Notes under the pieces: generated by a model | The model's database searches: none | Told to the model about the DNA's origin: nothing | Seen by the model: only the letters and a program-made list of their open reading frames with translations | Position numbers and translations under genes: made by a program | Shown here: positions 43,644-53,432 of the stretch, one piece after another | Position numbering within the stretch: position 1 is the first letter of the stretch | How the letters are laid out: the number at the start of each line of letters is the position of its first letter | DNA from: Candidatus Cloacimonadota bacterium | GTDB taxonomy: Bacteria > Muiribacteriota > UBA6191 | Reading direction: 5' to 3' | Assembly: GCA_023954715.1 (NCBI GenBank) | Contig: JAGSHD010000001.1 | Coordinates: 1 to 64,000 of the forward strand | Length of the DNA: 64,000 nt

Positions 43644-45770
43644 ATGACTCAACATAATATATCTGACTGGGAACAACTTTGTAAAAAAGAATTAAAAGGT
43701 AAAACTTCTCAAGATATAGCTTGGTCCACACCAGAAGGCTTTCAAATGAAAGTTTTTTATACCAAAGATGATTTAGATCAACTTGAAAATACGGATACTA
43801 TTGCTGGGATTTTTCCTTTTGTACGGGGGCCACGCGCTACTATGTACGCAAATCGTCCTTGGACTATCAGACAATATGCTGGATTTTCTACAGCCGAAGA
43901 ATCCAACGCTTTTTATAAAAAAAACCTTAAGATGGGACAAAAGGGCTTAAGTGTTGCCTTTGATTTAGCTACTCACCGAGGTTATGACTCGGATCATGAA
44001 AGAGTAGTAGGAGATGTAGGTAAAGCAGGAGTAGCTATAGATAGCGTTGAGGATATGAAAATTTTATTTAATGAGATTCCATTAGATAAAATGAGTGTAT
44101 CAATGACCATGAATGGTGCCGTTTTACCTATATTAGCTGCATATATTGTTGCTGCAAAAGAGCAGGGTGTATCCCAAGACAAACTCATGGGAACAATTCA
44201 AAATGATATTTTAAAGGAGTTTATGGTTAGAAATACCTATATATACCCTCCAAAAATGTCCATGAGAATTATCGCAGATATTATCGAGTATACATCTCAA
44301 AATATGCCTAAGTATAACTCTATTTCTATATCTGGTTATCACATGCAAGAAGCAGGAGCTGATGCTGTCCACGAGCTTGCCTTTACTATTGCTGATGGAT
44401 TAGAGTATTGCGAATGCGCTATTGATAAGGGGCTAAACATTGACTCTTTTGCACCTCGTTTGTCATTCTTTTTTGCCATCGGTATGAATTTTTACATGGA
44501 GATAGCTAAATTAAGAGCTGCACGATTATTATGGGCTGAGTCTTTAGAGCAATTTGAACCAAAAGATCCCAAGTCCTCTATGCTACGCACCCACTGTCAA
44601 ACTAGTGGTTGGTCACTTACAGAGCAAGACCCTTATAACAATTTGATTCGAACAACCATAGAAGCCATGGCTGCTGTGATGGGTGGAACCCAATCTCTAC
44701 ACACAAACGCTATGGATGAGGCTATTGCCTTACCTTCTGAAAACTCAGCAAGATGGGCTCGTAACACACAATTGATAATTCAAGAAGAAACAAATATCTG
44801 TAAAATCGTTGATCCATTTGGTGGCTCTTACTTTATGGAGTCACTAACCCACTCCTTAGCAGATGAAGCTCGAAAGATTTTAAAAGAAGTTAAGGACATG
44901 GGTGGAATGTCAAAAGCGATTGAGCAAGGATACCCTAAATTAAAAATCGAAGAATGCGCAGCTAAAAAACAAGCCCGTATTGATAAGGGTGATGATGTGA
45001 TCGTCGGAGTCAACAAGTATCAGCTTGATCAAGAGGACGAGCTAGAAGTACTTAATGTTGATAATAAAGTTGTTTTAGAAAATCAAGTAAAACGACTAAC
45101 AAAGCTAAAAAAAGATCGTGACGATACCAAGGTTAAAGCTTGTTTAGATAAAATTGTTGAAGCTGCTAAAAGTGGTGAACAAAATCTTCTCGCCCTAAGT
45201 ATTGATGCCATGGAGGCTCGCTGTACTTTAGGAGAGGTTAGTGATGCCATCGCTAGTGTTTCTAGTAGATATGAAGCTAGTAGCTCTTTGGTATCCGGTG
45301 TTTATGGTTCTCATTTTCAAGATGACCAAGAGTACATAGAGTTTTCTCAAAAAATTAAGGCTTTCCATACAAAACATGGACGAAACCCTCGGCTCTATGT
45401 GGCAAAAATGGGACAAGATGGGCATGATAGAGGAGCTCGAATCATCGCTTCTGCCTTTGCTGATATTGGATTTGATGTGGATGTAGGACCATTGTTTCAA
45501 ACTCCCCAAGAAGTTGCTAGAGCGGCCATGGAAAGTGATGTTCATGCCATTGGAGTTTCATCTTTGGCAGGAGGTCACAATACATTGGTACCAAGCTTGA
45601 TAGCAGAGTTAAAAAAATTGGACTGTGAAGATATTCAAGTATTTTGTGGCGGTGTCATCCCAAAACAAGATTATCAACAACTCTATGATGATGGAGTCTT
45701 TGGTATTTTTGGTCCTGGTACACCAATTTTGCAGTCTGCCGCATCTATTTTAAAGCAGTTGGATAAATAA
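43644..45770 (+). CDS. scpA: Methylmalonyl-CoA mutase, catalytic subunit
   Basis: 708 residues. The substrate-binding TIM barrel starts with [20 protein letters not shown] and includes [20 protein letters not shown] and [19 protein letters not shown]. The C-terminal cobalamin domain begins near 580 with [19 protein letters not shown], supplying the DxHxxG ligand. It interconverts succinyl-CoA and methylmalonyl-CoA with adenosylcobalamin. No small mutase subunit or MeaB GTPase is adjacent, so a homodimeric form is likely. Its stop overlaps the next start (TAATG). Confidence 0.95.
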   Translation: MTQHNISDWEQLCKKELKGKTSQDIAWSTPEGFQMKVFYTKDDLDQLENTDTIAGIFPFVRGPRATMYANRPWTIRQYAGFSTAEESNAFYKKNLKMGQKGLSVAFDLATHRGYDSDHERVVGDVGKAGVAIDSVEDMKILFNEIPLDKMSVSMTMNGAVLPILAAYIVAAKEQGVSQDKLMGTIQNDILKEFMVRNTYIYPPKMSMRIIADIIEYTSQNMPKYNSISISGYHMQEAGADAVHELAFTIADGLEYCECAIDKGLNIDSFAPRLSFFFAIGMNFYMEIAKLRAARLLWAESLEQFEPKDPKSSMLRTHCQTSGWSLTEQDPYNNLIRTTIEAMAAVMGGTQSLHTNAMDEAIALPSENSARWARNTQLIIQEETNICKIVDPFGGSYFMESLTHSLADEARKILKEVKDMGGMSKAIEQGYPKLKIEECAAKKQARIDKGDDVIVGVNKYQLDQEDELEVLNVDNKVVLENQVKRLTKLKKDRDDTKVKACLDKIVEAAKSGEQNLLALSIDAMEARCTLGEVSDAIASVSSRYEASSSLVSGVYGSHFQDDQEYIEFSQKIKAFHTKHGRNPRLYVAKMGQDGHDRGARIIASAFADIGFDVDVGPLFQTPQEVARAAMESDVHAIGVSSLAGGHNTLVPSLIAELKKLDCEDIQVFCGGVIPKQDYQQLYDDGVFGIFGPGTPILQSAASILKQLDK

Positions 45771-46804
45771 TGGCTCTGCATAACTTTTCTCTTAAGCTAA
45801 GTAAAGAGTTGTTTCGCCTCATGGGTGGACTAGATCTAATCAGCAGCCAAAAAGTGAGTGTAAAAAAAGAGGTCTCACAAGCCAAAAACTTTTTAAGTAC
45901 TGTTGAAGAAAACTTTGAAAAACAAGTAGAGCAAGCTTTTACACATAGTAAAGCTAGTATCGACGACTTTAAGCACGCAGCAAAATCACTAAATTTTTCA
46001 TCCTTTGACGACAATGTGAATAAACTTCAAGAAGCAATTGATGATGGACAAGATCGCCTACAATCCTTAAATAAAAATGAGGATTTTTTTAGTGATGTCA
46101 CCTATCCAGCCATTGACTCTGTATTATTTAAGTCTTTTTGGAAAGATAACAACTTTGAGCTATATCCTGAGTATCAACTCGAACTACAACGCCTCGAAAG
46201 CTCAAAGGTAGACTTTTACGCCATTAGCTCTAACAAAAAATCAGCGTACTTTGTCTTAATGGAGCTAAACCGTGATGCACCAGAGTCTAACGTGTTAAAA
46301 CTCTGTTATTACCTTAAAAACTCAAAACAGTTTTGGTCCTATGAAAATATTCATATAATACAAGTCTTTTCACCAAAATATCTTGTAGAAAGAAAGGGTA
46401 AGTCTCTTGCCTTAGCCCGTCAAATGTCAGCATTTTTAGGGGATGAGTTTTCTGGCAATTATGCCTTTGGCGAACAAAAACTTAAGCTACGTTATTTTAG
46501 TACAGTTTTTGCCAAAGAGATGTATGAAATCTACTCTATCTTCTGGAAACTAATGGCTGATGCTGAACAAAACGAAGAAGCTCGCTTTGAAAAACTTTGT
46601 AATAATCTTCCACGAAATCCCAAATTTCTACAAGTTTGTAAAAAATATGTGGATCGATGCAAAGCCAAAAACCTTAAAATAAATCCAAGTATTAGCAATC
46701 TTGTAAATGAGAGTGGTACAGCTGATGATGTAAAAGATATTTTAGCATCATGGTGTTTAGATATCGGGACTTTTATTGAAAAGATAGTACAGAAGTCTGT
46801 ATAA
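45770..46804 (+). CDS. Unknown protein coupled to methylmalonyl-CoA mutase
   Basis: 344 residues, no signal peptide. The first 110 residues are a long helical, probably coiled-coil part (SVKKEVSQAKNFLSTVEENF); a mixed alpha/beta middle (FYAISSNKKSAYFVLMELNR) recalls restriction-endonuclease-like folds only loosely. The C-terminal third is helical. The start shares the A of the mutase TAA (TAATG), so translation is coupled. The expected neighbour here is the MeaB chaperone, but this protein has no Walker motif. A tRNA gene follows. Confidence 0.6.
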   Translation: MALHNFSLKLSKELFRLMGGLDLISSQKVSVKKEVSQAKNFLSTVEENFEKQVEQAFTHSKASIDDFKHAAKSLNFSSFDDNVNKLQEAIDDGQDRLQSLNKNEDFFSDVTYPAIDSVLFKSFWKDNNFELYPEYQLELQRLESSKVDFYAISSNKKSAYFVLMELNRDAPESNVLKLCYYLKNSKQFWSYENIHIIQVFSPKYLVERKGKSLALARQMSAFLGDEFSGNYAFGEQKLKLRYFSTVFAKEMYEIYSIFWKLMADAEQNEEARFEKLCNNLPRNPKFLQVCKKYVDRCKAKNLKINPSISNLVNESGTADDVKDILASWCLDIGTFIEKIVQKSV

Positions 46805-46811
46805 AGAAAAG

Positions 46812-46885
46812 CGGACCTGACGAGACTCGAACTCGCGACACCCTGCGTGACAGGCAGGTACTCTAACCAACTGAGCTACAGGTCC
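46812..46885 (-). tRNA. tRNA-Asp (GTC)
   Basis: A complete cloverleaf on the minus strand: acceptor GGACCTG/CAGGTCC, D arm GCTC...GAGT, anticodon arm CCTGC-CTGTCAC-GCAGG with anticodon GTC, and T arm GCGAG-TTCGAGT-CTCGT. The discriminator is G, as usual for tRNA-Asp. The 3' CCA is not encoded. Confidence 0.95.
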
Positions 46886-46917
46886 ATGTCATTATATTAA
46901 CACAGATTTTTCAAAAG

Positions 46918-47352
46918 TCAAAATTTTCTTTTTGGAGTAACTAAGATAAATAATTTATCTTTCATTAGCATCATACGTAAATCGGTATTTCGATCTTGCT
47001 TACACTCAAACTTCTCAAATTTAGGGTGGGACTTTTGCTCTCCTGGCCCATATTGGCTTTGAAAAAACTTTATCATTTGTTTATAGGCTTGCTTTGATGA
47101 CTTACCAATATATTTCATGGAGTAAGCTACAACATATCCACCATTCAAACTAAAGCTGAGTGTGAAATCATGCTGGTTTAACTTATATGGTGTTCGTAAC
47201 TGTGTACTACTCTTGTTATCTTTCAGTTTAAATTTTTTAAGCACTTGGCTCTTTGTCATCTTCCAGCTAACAACGGGTAGGGTATCAACTGCCTTTAAAT
47301 AATTAAAGGTGAACAAAAATAACAAACAAAAACTAACTTTTTTTAGACACAT
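46918..47352 (-). CDS. Small secreted hypothetical protein
   Basis: ATG 47352 gives a signal peptide (VSFCLLFLFTFNYLKA); the track start 47409 precedes it by 19 residues. About 144 residues. After cleavage the mature part begins VDTLPVVSWKMTKSQVLKKF, then beta strands and KQMIKFFQSQYGPGEQ, a layout found in small periplasmic proteins of unknown function. Ribosome site weak. Confidence 0.55.
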   Translation of the reverse strand: MCLKKVSFCLLFLFTFNYLKAVDTLPVVSWKMTKSQVLKKFKLKDNKSSTQLRTPYKLNQHDFTLSFSLNGGYVVAYSMKYIGKSSKQAYKQMIKFFQSQYGPGEQKSHPKFEKFECKQDRNTDLRMMLMKDKLFILVTPKRKF

Positions 47353-47633
47353 AAGATTCCGAGGGGTAACTGACCCTCTAGACTTAATATACCATAGCAA
47401 ATATCCCAATACAATGGAGTTTCTGTCTATCTAGCTCATCCAACTACCAATAAATTAATTAAGTGTTTTAGTATATATGCAGTTCTGTAACTTTTAGTAA
47501 AGTTTATCAAACAAGATTACATTAGAGTCTAAAGTTCTAAATATTGTAATCCTTAATTTCGATAGGTTTTATATAAGTTCAAAATCATGTTTTATCATAA
47601 CATGCAAAATATGATTACTACCAAGGGGTCAAC

Positions 47634-47843
47634 ATGGATGAATACACAGCATATTTATATATTAAAGCAAATCACGATTGGATTGTGACTAAAATACCGC
47701 AGGGATACTTAATCGAATTCAATGAAAAGGATTATTTTGCTCATACATTAGAACAAGCTGTCAAGCAGTTAATTGAAGATTGTGATCAAAAAGGACAAGC
47801 GTATCACTCTATTACTTCTTTGATTGATAATAACGTATACTAA
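47634..47843 (+). CDS. Small hypothetical protein
   Basis: 69 residues, AAGGGG ribosome site. AYLYIKANHDWIVTKIPQGY and a short helix (LEQAVKQLIEDCDQKG). Family unknown. The stop overlaps the start of the fructosamine-kinase-like gene by one base (TAATG), so both are made from one message. Confidence 0.6.
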   Translation: MDEYTAYLYIKANHDWIVTKIPQGYLIEFNEKDYFAHTLEQAVKQLIEDCDQKGQAYHSITSLIDNNVY

Positions 47844-48739
47844 TGAAGTTTAATCTTAACAATATGGGTTGGTTAGCTACTGATTTAGGGCAAAACCTCA
47901 ATGGCTACCAGTTAATGTCGGATTCTCATACAGGTGCTGTCTATCTTATAGACTATGGTCATGGGCAAAAAGTTGTTTGTAAACATGACTACAAATTTCA
48001 ACCAACCAAGAATAAAGAAGGTAATGTAAATACTTCCTCACTTGTTAGTTCAGAAGCACACTCCTTGTTATATTTAAAAAAAAATACAATTTTAGCCGTG
48101 CCCCATGTTATTTCAACTCATTCATCATATTTAATCTTAAACCATATTGAACAAAAGAAATTAAACAAGCGTTCAGAGTTAGCTGCCTACGATATCTCCA
48201 ATTTACACTCTCAGAGCCACAGTAATTTTGGATTTGAACAAAATAATTATATAGCAGGCATATCACAAAACAATGAATGGAATAGCTCATGGGTAGACTT
48301 CTACGCTACTCAACGACTAGCTCCCATTGCAAAACATCTGCAAAACAAGCAAATCATTGGTAAACGCTTTTTAGATCGGATTCATCTATTATGTGAAAAA
48401 TTGGATGATTATATTCCAAACAAACCAAAACCATCCTTGTTACATGGAGATTTATGGGCTGGAAACATATTATCTTCATCAGAAGAAAAACTTGTTTACA
48501 TTGATCCTGCTCCATATTATGGACATTTTGAAATGGAGATAGCATTTTTACTAATGTTTCAAACTTTTAATCAAGACTTTTATTCTATCTATAACAGTTT
48601 CTTTAGATTAGACAATGATTTCTATAATACTAGAGTGTCCCTCTATCAAATGTACCCACAGATGGTTCATGCATATTTATATGATGACGCATCGTACCTA
48701 CATCCAATTCACAAAACTTTAGAGAAACTAGGCTTTTAA
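47843..48739 (+). CDS. Fructosamine kinase-family protein
   Basis: 298 residues, normal length. Kinase-like landmarks: GAVYLIDYGHGQKVVCKHD (ATP-binding Lys), LLHGDLWAGNILSS (catalytic HGDLWxGN) and YIDPAPYYGHFEMEIAFLLM (DPxxYxGHxExD-like). The family phosphorylates ketosamines so that glycated proteins or sugars are deglycated; bacterial members can also act on other amines. Convergent with the metallopeptidase gene, overlapping by 4 bases. Confidence 0.9.
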   Translation: MKFNLNNMGWLATDLGQNLNGYQLMSDSHTGAVYLIDYGHGQKVVCKHDYKFQPTKNKEGNVNTSSLVSSEAHSLLYLKKNTILAVPHVISTHSSYLILNHIEQKKLNKRSELAAYDISNLHSQSHSNFGFEQNNYIAGISQNNEWNSSWVDFYATQRLAPIAKHLQNKQIIGKRFLDRIHLLCEKLDDYIPNKPKPSLLHGDLWAGNILSSSEEKLVYIDPAPYYGHFEMEIAFLLMFQTFNQDFYSIYNSFFRLDNDFYNTRVSLYQMYPQMVHAYLYDDASYLHPIHKTLEKLGF

Positions 48740-50061
48740 TCGTTGTTGTTTAAGTCTGAATCATAAGCTGTTGTAGGATGATCATTTTGAGGGTCAGCTG
48801 CTACCCCTGAGTCCGATGCTGCACTTTGCCTCTCCTGTTGGATTTGACTCTCTAAAGAGCTAATCTGACTGGAGTAAGACCTTAGTTTTTTACCTCTTAA
48901 AAAGGGGATCCACAACCATTTTTTGGCTTTACGTTGTTTTTTCTTAACAGCAGCCAATTGCTGCTCTAATTGACTTACTTTTGGATTATTTTCTAAGTTA
49001 CCAGAGCTTGATGTAGATGAACTATTATCACTAGCAACATCACCAAGAGTAACTCCAGTACTGTCGCCTGCGCTACTAGGATTAGGAGTAGTAGAATCTG
49101 TATCTCTCCACTGATAATCACTGTGAAATTCTGTTCCTACAAATAGATTTTTCGCTCCGTAAATTACCCCATTACCATCTAAATCTAAACCTTTGACACC
49201 GTTTTCTTTAAACTCTTTGATCTGCTCTGCTGTTGGCCAAGCATTCCCAGAGCTATTTTGCATAGCAGCTAATAGAGTTTCCGCTTGATCTGGATAACGT
49301 TGCATATAGCTTTCTGCAAACTCTGCAAATGACCTAGGCTTAGTCTCTGCCATTACTTGAAAAATTCCTTTTATTCCAAACTTATTAAAAAGTTGTAGCA
49401 TTACAGATGCAGTAAAACCTTCTATTTGATTTAACTGAGAAGGGGATTTACCACTATACTTTAACTTTTTTATGTGGGAGTTGGTTTTGTGAGCAGCTGT
49501 GAAAAACTCGGCAAAACCTTCTAAGTAGGCTAAACCTTTAGAAGTTAGTTTATTATAACCATGAGAACCACCACCAGAGGGTAGATTTTTACCCTGATAA
49601 AGAGCATTCATGATAGCATGACCAGTTTCATGGACTAAGCCACTATGATGAGTATGGGAGTGTTTTAACATAATAAGTGGTTGTCCTTTAATAGACTCAC
49701 GGGTTCCGTTTTCTAGGACTTTAGTCCCACCGGAGACTCCACCCATAAAAGTTGTAGGTCTTTTGTTTTTGAACCACTGACTGTGAACTTGAACAATTAC
49801 AGGACGATAGGTCTTACCAGAAACTAAAGTCTTTCGTTTTTCACTAGTATATCCAGCTTTAGCAAGTTGAACATCATAAGCTACTCTTTGGGCAATTTGA
49901 TATTGATCAATGGCATTTGCTGCGACCTTTACAGGGAATTTACTAGCCAGAGAACTATTTTCTTTATAAACGCCATTAGATTTTTCAAAAAATTGAATCT
50001 TATCTTGTTGAGCAAAGATAGATGCAATCATCAAGAAATATATGATAGTTAATTTGTACAT
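48736..50061 (-). CDS. Secreted HExxH metallopeptidase-like protein
   Basis: ATG 50061 behind AGGA yields a signal peptide (MYKLTIIYFLMIASIFA); the track start is 50103. About 441 residues. GLVHETGHAIMNALYQGKN carries HExxH, and YLEGFAEFFTAAH about 40 residues later supplies a likely third zinc ligand (Glu), as in gluzincins. LDLDGNGVIYGAKNLF resembles a calcium-binding EF-hand loop. A Ser/Thr-rich linker and a basic coiled coil end the protein. No close family recognised. It lies 13 bases after a secreted TPR gene and is probably co-transcribed. Confidence 0.7.
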   Translation of the reverse strand: MYKLTIIYFLMIASIFAQQDKIQFFEKSNGVYKENSSLASKFPVKVAANAIDQYQIAQRVAYDVQLAKAGYTSEKRKTLVSGKTYRPVIVQVHSQWFKNKRPTTFMGGVSGGTKVLENGTRESIKGQPLIMLKHSHTHHSGLVHETGHAIMNALYQGKNLPSGGGSHGYNKLTSKGLAYLEGFAEFFTAAHKTNSHIKKLKYSGKSPSQLNQIEGFTASVMLQLFNKFGIKGIFQVMAETKPRSFAEFAESYMQRYPDQAETLLAAMQNSSGNAWPTAEQIKEFKENGVKGLDLDGNGVIYGAKNLFVGTEFHSDYQWRDTDSTTPNPSSAGDSTGVTLGDVASDNSSSTSSSGNLENNPKVSQLEQQLAAVKKKQRKAKKWLWIPFLRGKKLRSYSSQISSLESQIQQERQSAASDSGVAADPQNDHPTTAYDSDLNNND

Positions 50062-50074
50062 TTTAAGTCCTATC

Positions 50075-51145
50075 CTAAAGTGATTTGAGTAAGCTTTTAG
50101 CAAGTGTAAAACCAGAGTTATAGCTTAAACTCTTTTTGAGTAATTGTTTTGCCTTTGTTGGTTTATCCTTTAACAAAACTGCTAATTGGTAGTAGGCATA
50201 TCGAGAGTCATATAAGTTATTTGCTTTTGTAATGATCGTCTTAAATAAGGAGTAAGCCTTCTTGCTTTTATTGAGTTTTAAATACATGTTCGCCTGTAAT
50301 GACAAAATTGCAACCATGGACTTACTAAGTGACTTTTGCTTATGGAGCTTTTTAATATCTACAATCATCGATAATCTCTTCAACAATTGCTTTGGCTTAT
50401 CAAGGCCAATCTCCCTAAGGGCTAAGCAATAATAATTGAAAAAGTGGTCCTCTAACTGCGATGCTGCAACATGTTCACTACCCTCTAACAGGTTTTCTGA
50501 ATCCAATAGGGCTAACCACTTTTCAAACTCATCAATCTTGAACTTCAAATCTTTGATTGAAATTGCTTTCATCCAAGGTTCATAATAATATAAGCCATCA
50601 ACGATCGAAGAGTCTTTTAAAATAACACCTCTATATATAGATATATCCTCTTTTATAGACTCTATTTTAGATGAGTAGTAATTTACATAACCATTGATGG
50701 TCTCGACACCATCCATTGAATTTATCTCGTCTAAAACAGCACTATCTTGAGCTTGTGGATTTTGAGCTAAAAAATATTTAGCCAATGACTCTTTTGGCCA
50801 TTCAAAAGATACTTTTGATTGTAATGTTGTATAGTCTTTACCAACTTCTTTTTGTTTTACATAGAATTCAACCGTTTTGGACTGGCCAGCTTTAATTAAA
50901 AAACCATCATATCTATTGAATGTATGACTAAAGTCCAAGCCATGAAGTGAGTCAAAAGAAATATTAGTGATCTTTAAATCAACAAGTAAAGCCTTGATAT
51001 TTAATCTTAGCTTGACCAAACGATTTAACTCAGGAGCTTGAGAAAACCTCAGCTTTAAAGATATAGGCTCAGGAAAAGCATAGCCGGCTGGGCCTGCAAA
51101 GGATATAGATCCAAGAATCGAAAAGATAATTATTAGTATTTTCAT
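50075..51145 (-). CDS. Secreted protein with C-terminal TPR repeats
   Basis: 356 residues. Signal peptide MKILIIIFSILGSISFA; an N-terminal beta-rich domain (YAFPEPISLKLRFSQAPE, then AGQSKTVEFYVKQKEVGK) that looks like an Ig-type fold; the rest is helical with LNKSKKAYSLFKTIITKANN and YYQLAVLLKDKPTKAKQLLK as TPR-like units. Likely periplasmic or surface scaffold. It directly precedes the metallopeptidase gene, perhaps a partner. Confidence 0.6.
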   Translation of the reverse strand: MKILIIIFSILGSISFAGPAGYAFPEPISLKLRFSQAPELNRLVKLRLNIKALLVDLKITNISFDSLHGLDFSHTFNRYDGFLIKAGQSKTVEFYVKQKEVGKDYTTLQSKVSFEWPKESLAKYFLAQNPQAQDSAVLDEINSMDGVETINGYVNYYSSKIESIKEDISIYRGVILKDSSIVDGLYYYEPWMKAISIKDLKFKIDEFEKWLALLDSENLLEGSEHVAASQLEDHFFNYYCLALREIGLDKPKQLLKRLSMIVDIKKLHKQKSLSKSMVAILSLQANMYLKLNKSKKAYSLFKTIITKANNLYDSRYAYYQLAVLLKDKPTKAKQLLKKSLSYNSGFTLAKSLLKSL

Positions 51146-51315
51146 TTATATATTATTAAGTTATCATCTGATATCGAATATATATCCATAACAGAAAAGC
51201 ATTTAAATTTAGGTATACAATCCATTGATCTGATTGTTTGTATCTGTTTAGTTATATAGTATAAGCCTATTTTATATAGAGTCAACTTCAAAGTAACATT
51301 CAATAAGTACAAGTT

Positions 51316-51420
51316 ATGAATCAAGAAAACCTCATGCTACAAAAAGCCCTCAACCAACATCAACAAGGCGATTTAGAAAACTAACTGTACGAAACCAACG
51401 CATTCATATGCCAGTAGATA
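51316..51420 (+). pseudogene. Remnant of a TPR-protein gene
   Basis: From ATG 51316 the frame reads QKALNQHQQGDLEN, then a TAA, then LYETNAFICQ in the same frame. This is the typical first TPR unit of TPR-family proteins (AL..HQ.G.L..AE.LY). Nothing recognisable follows. Only the first 30 codons survive. Confidence 0.5.
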
Positions 51421-51449
51421 GCCCATTTCTAACTTAATCCAACAAAAAA

Positions 51450-52094
51450 CTACTTAGTATTAAAATAGCTTTTAAGAGAGTTGGCAATTTTTGGTTGTGA
51501 GCTATCATCTACAATCTTGATTAGGGCTAACAGATCATCTTGTGATACGTACTGTGGCAATGCCTCTAAACAAGCATTTAAATAGGGTCGCATAACCTCT
51601 TGTGATAAGTGGACGGCAGCTTGTCCTTTTTTTGATCCCAATTTTGGTCTTTTAGGATGGTTTTTGAAATAGGCTGAAAGATTAGAGCTCACAAAATTTT
51701 GTGGCTGCTGAGATAGCTCTTTTATAGCGATTAAATCATTTTCGGATACAAAATTAGGCAATGCTCTAATGGCCTCATCAATATAAGCAAAACTTAACTC
51801 ATCACGCAAAATGATAGTAGCTCTACCTCGAAAGTTTTCAAAGTCTTGATCATCTTGAGAGTCACTCAAGTAATCAATTGTGTCTCTTAAATCTCGTAAT
51901 GATTTATTATATAAAAATTTAGCATTTTCAGATTTGAATTGTATTTTTCTGCTATATTTCAAGTTACTTAAGTTTTGCTCTAGTAATCTTAAAGATTGTA
52001 TAACACTAGCATTTTTACTATGGACTTGGGGGTTTGCAAAACTAACACTAAAACCAAGAGTCATAATTAATATTTTACTGATTGAATTTTTCAT
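51450..52094 (-). CDS. Secreted protein with an internal duplication
   Basis: 214 residues with a signal peptide ending SVSFA. Two units of about 60 residues are alike: YIDEAIRALPNFVSENDLIA followed by NLSAYFKNHP, and YLNACLEALPQYVSQDDLLA followed by SLKSYFN. The whole is helical. Family not recognised. Confidence 0.6.
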   Translation of the reverse strand: MKNSISKILIMTLGFSVSFANPQVHSKNASVIQSLRLLEQNLSNLKYSRKIQFKSENAKFLYNKSLRDLRDTIDYLSDSQDDQDFENFRGRATIILRDELSFAYIDEAIRALPNFVSENDLIAIKELSQQPQNFVSSNLSAYFKNHPKRPKLGSKKGQAAVHLSQEVMRPYLNACLEALPQYVSQDDLLALIKIVDDSSQPKIANSLKSYFNTK

Positions 52095-52182
52095 AATTTT
52101 CCTAGAACAAATGATAACTCTTAAAATTATAGTGATTTATAACTGTTTGACCAGTTTAATCTCAAAATAATCTAAAAACCGA

Positions 52183-53250
52183 CTATTTAAAAACCTTAAG
52201 CACGATTATATCCGACTTGTTTTCAAACTCTTGAAAGTTGGTAGGCATTTCACAATACCTTTTAGCATTAACTATATTCACTTTTATATTTGGTGATAAC
52301 TTACTATTAGAGTCTAGCTCACAACGTAAAAGTTGATCATACAATTGAAGTCTTTTAACATTTTGCCGTGCTAGATAAAAGTCACTAACTAATAACCTTG
52401 CAGATTTAGGTAGAGAGTTCTTTTGTTGATGAAACTCTTCCTTAGACCATTCTAACAACTTAGGATTATTCATGAAGTTTTTATAATGAGCAACCGTATC
52501 TCCAGCAAACAATTGTAGAAAAAATGAAAAAATATACTGTTTGGCATGTTTAGCTCTCACATAAATTAAATTATACTCCAACTCGTGCAGTACCGTCTCT
52601 TGTAACGTAGAACTATATTTAAGGTAGTAATCCAAACTACTAAATATAGTCTTCACTTCATTTGCATGAAGATTATCTTGAATATATAAAGTATGGCAAA
52701 ATTCAAGTAGCACTCTTTGCATACTACCAGCCATCATCTTTCCAAGTAAATTAGGAGAAAGTCTTTCTGTAATAATTGGTATCTTGAACAAAACATCCAA
52801 ATATACACTTGCATCATAGGATCTATCTTTAGACTTTAGATACAAAATTTGTTTTAAGTTATAGATAACACAAAAACGTAAGTCCCGAAAATTTAAACTC
52901 CAAAGGTTACCTTCATGAATTGTATAATCATAAGTCTGAAGTTCTGCTAGATTGAAAGCAGTCAGCGTTGTATTGAGCTTTTCAAGAGTTATTAACTCAT
53001 TGGGTGTTAATGCATCAAAACTATCTGGGTCCTGAGACAAAGTGCCGCTGTTTACACGAAACACCTCAAACCAGTCATCCCAAGTAGTGTTAATCTTTGA
53101 ACTAGACGATTCATTTAAAATTTGTAAAAAATTAACTTCAGGTCCAAAATCTCTATGAAGGTAATTTTTAATGCCTAAAAAGTAGGTACAATATACAATT
53201 ATTGACAAAAATAATAAGGCAAAACCAGAACGTATGATAAATGAAATCAT
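52183..53250 (-). CDS. Hypothetical single-span membrane protein
   Basis: 355 residues. An N-terminal membrane helix (GFALLFLSIIVYCTYFLGI) anchors a large, mostly helical extracytoplasmic domain with ALTPNELITLEKLNTTL and LPKSARLLVSDFYLARQNVK. No repeats or catalytic motifs seen. It lies downstream of nuoN on the same strand, with 182 bases between them. Family unknown. Confidence 0.6.
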   Translation of the reverse strand: MISFIIRSGFALLFLSIIVYCTYFLGIKNYLHRDFGPEVNFLQILNESSSSKINTTWDDWFEVFRVNSGTLSQDPDSFDALTPNELITLEKLNTTLTAFNLAELQTYDYTIHEGNLWSLNFRDLRFCVIYNLKQILYLKSKDRSYDASVYLDVLFKIPIITERLSPNLLGKMMAGSMQRVLLEFCHTLYIQDNLHANEVKTIFSSLDYYLKYSSTLQETVLHELEYNLIYVRAKHAKQYIFSFFLQLFAGDTVAHYKNFMNNPKLLEWSKEEFHQQKNSLPKSARLLVSDFYLARQNVKRLQLYDQLLRCELDSNSKLSPNIKVNIVNAKRYCEMPTNFQEFENKSDIIVLKVFK

Positions 53251-53432
53251 CTAATCTCCATAACAACAACGATTTACTACCCGTAGGATACAATCACTAA
53301 ATACTTAAACCACAATAGATTAAGGTAATTATAAGTATTATATGAGTTCTCTACTGATTTGTCTGTATCAACAAGCAAATAGTCTAAATCGTTCTATAAA
53401 TTACAAAGAAAACATATATGTATAGTTTTAGC

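Noticed and set aside
51142-51324. 60-residue minus-strand ORF.
   Set aside because: No ribosome site, no protein-like pattern, and it overlaps the intergenic TPR remnant.
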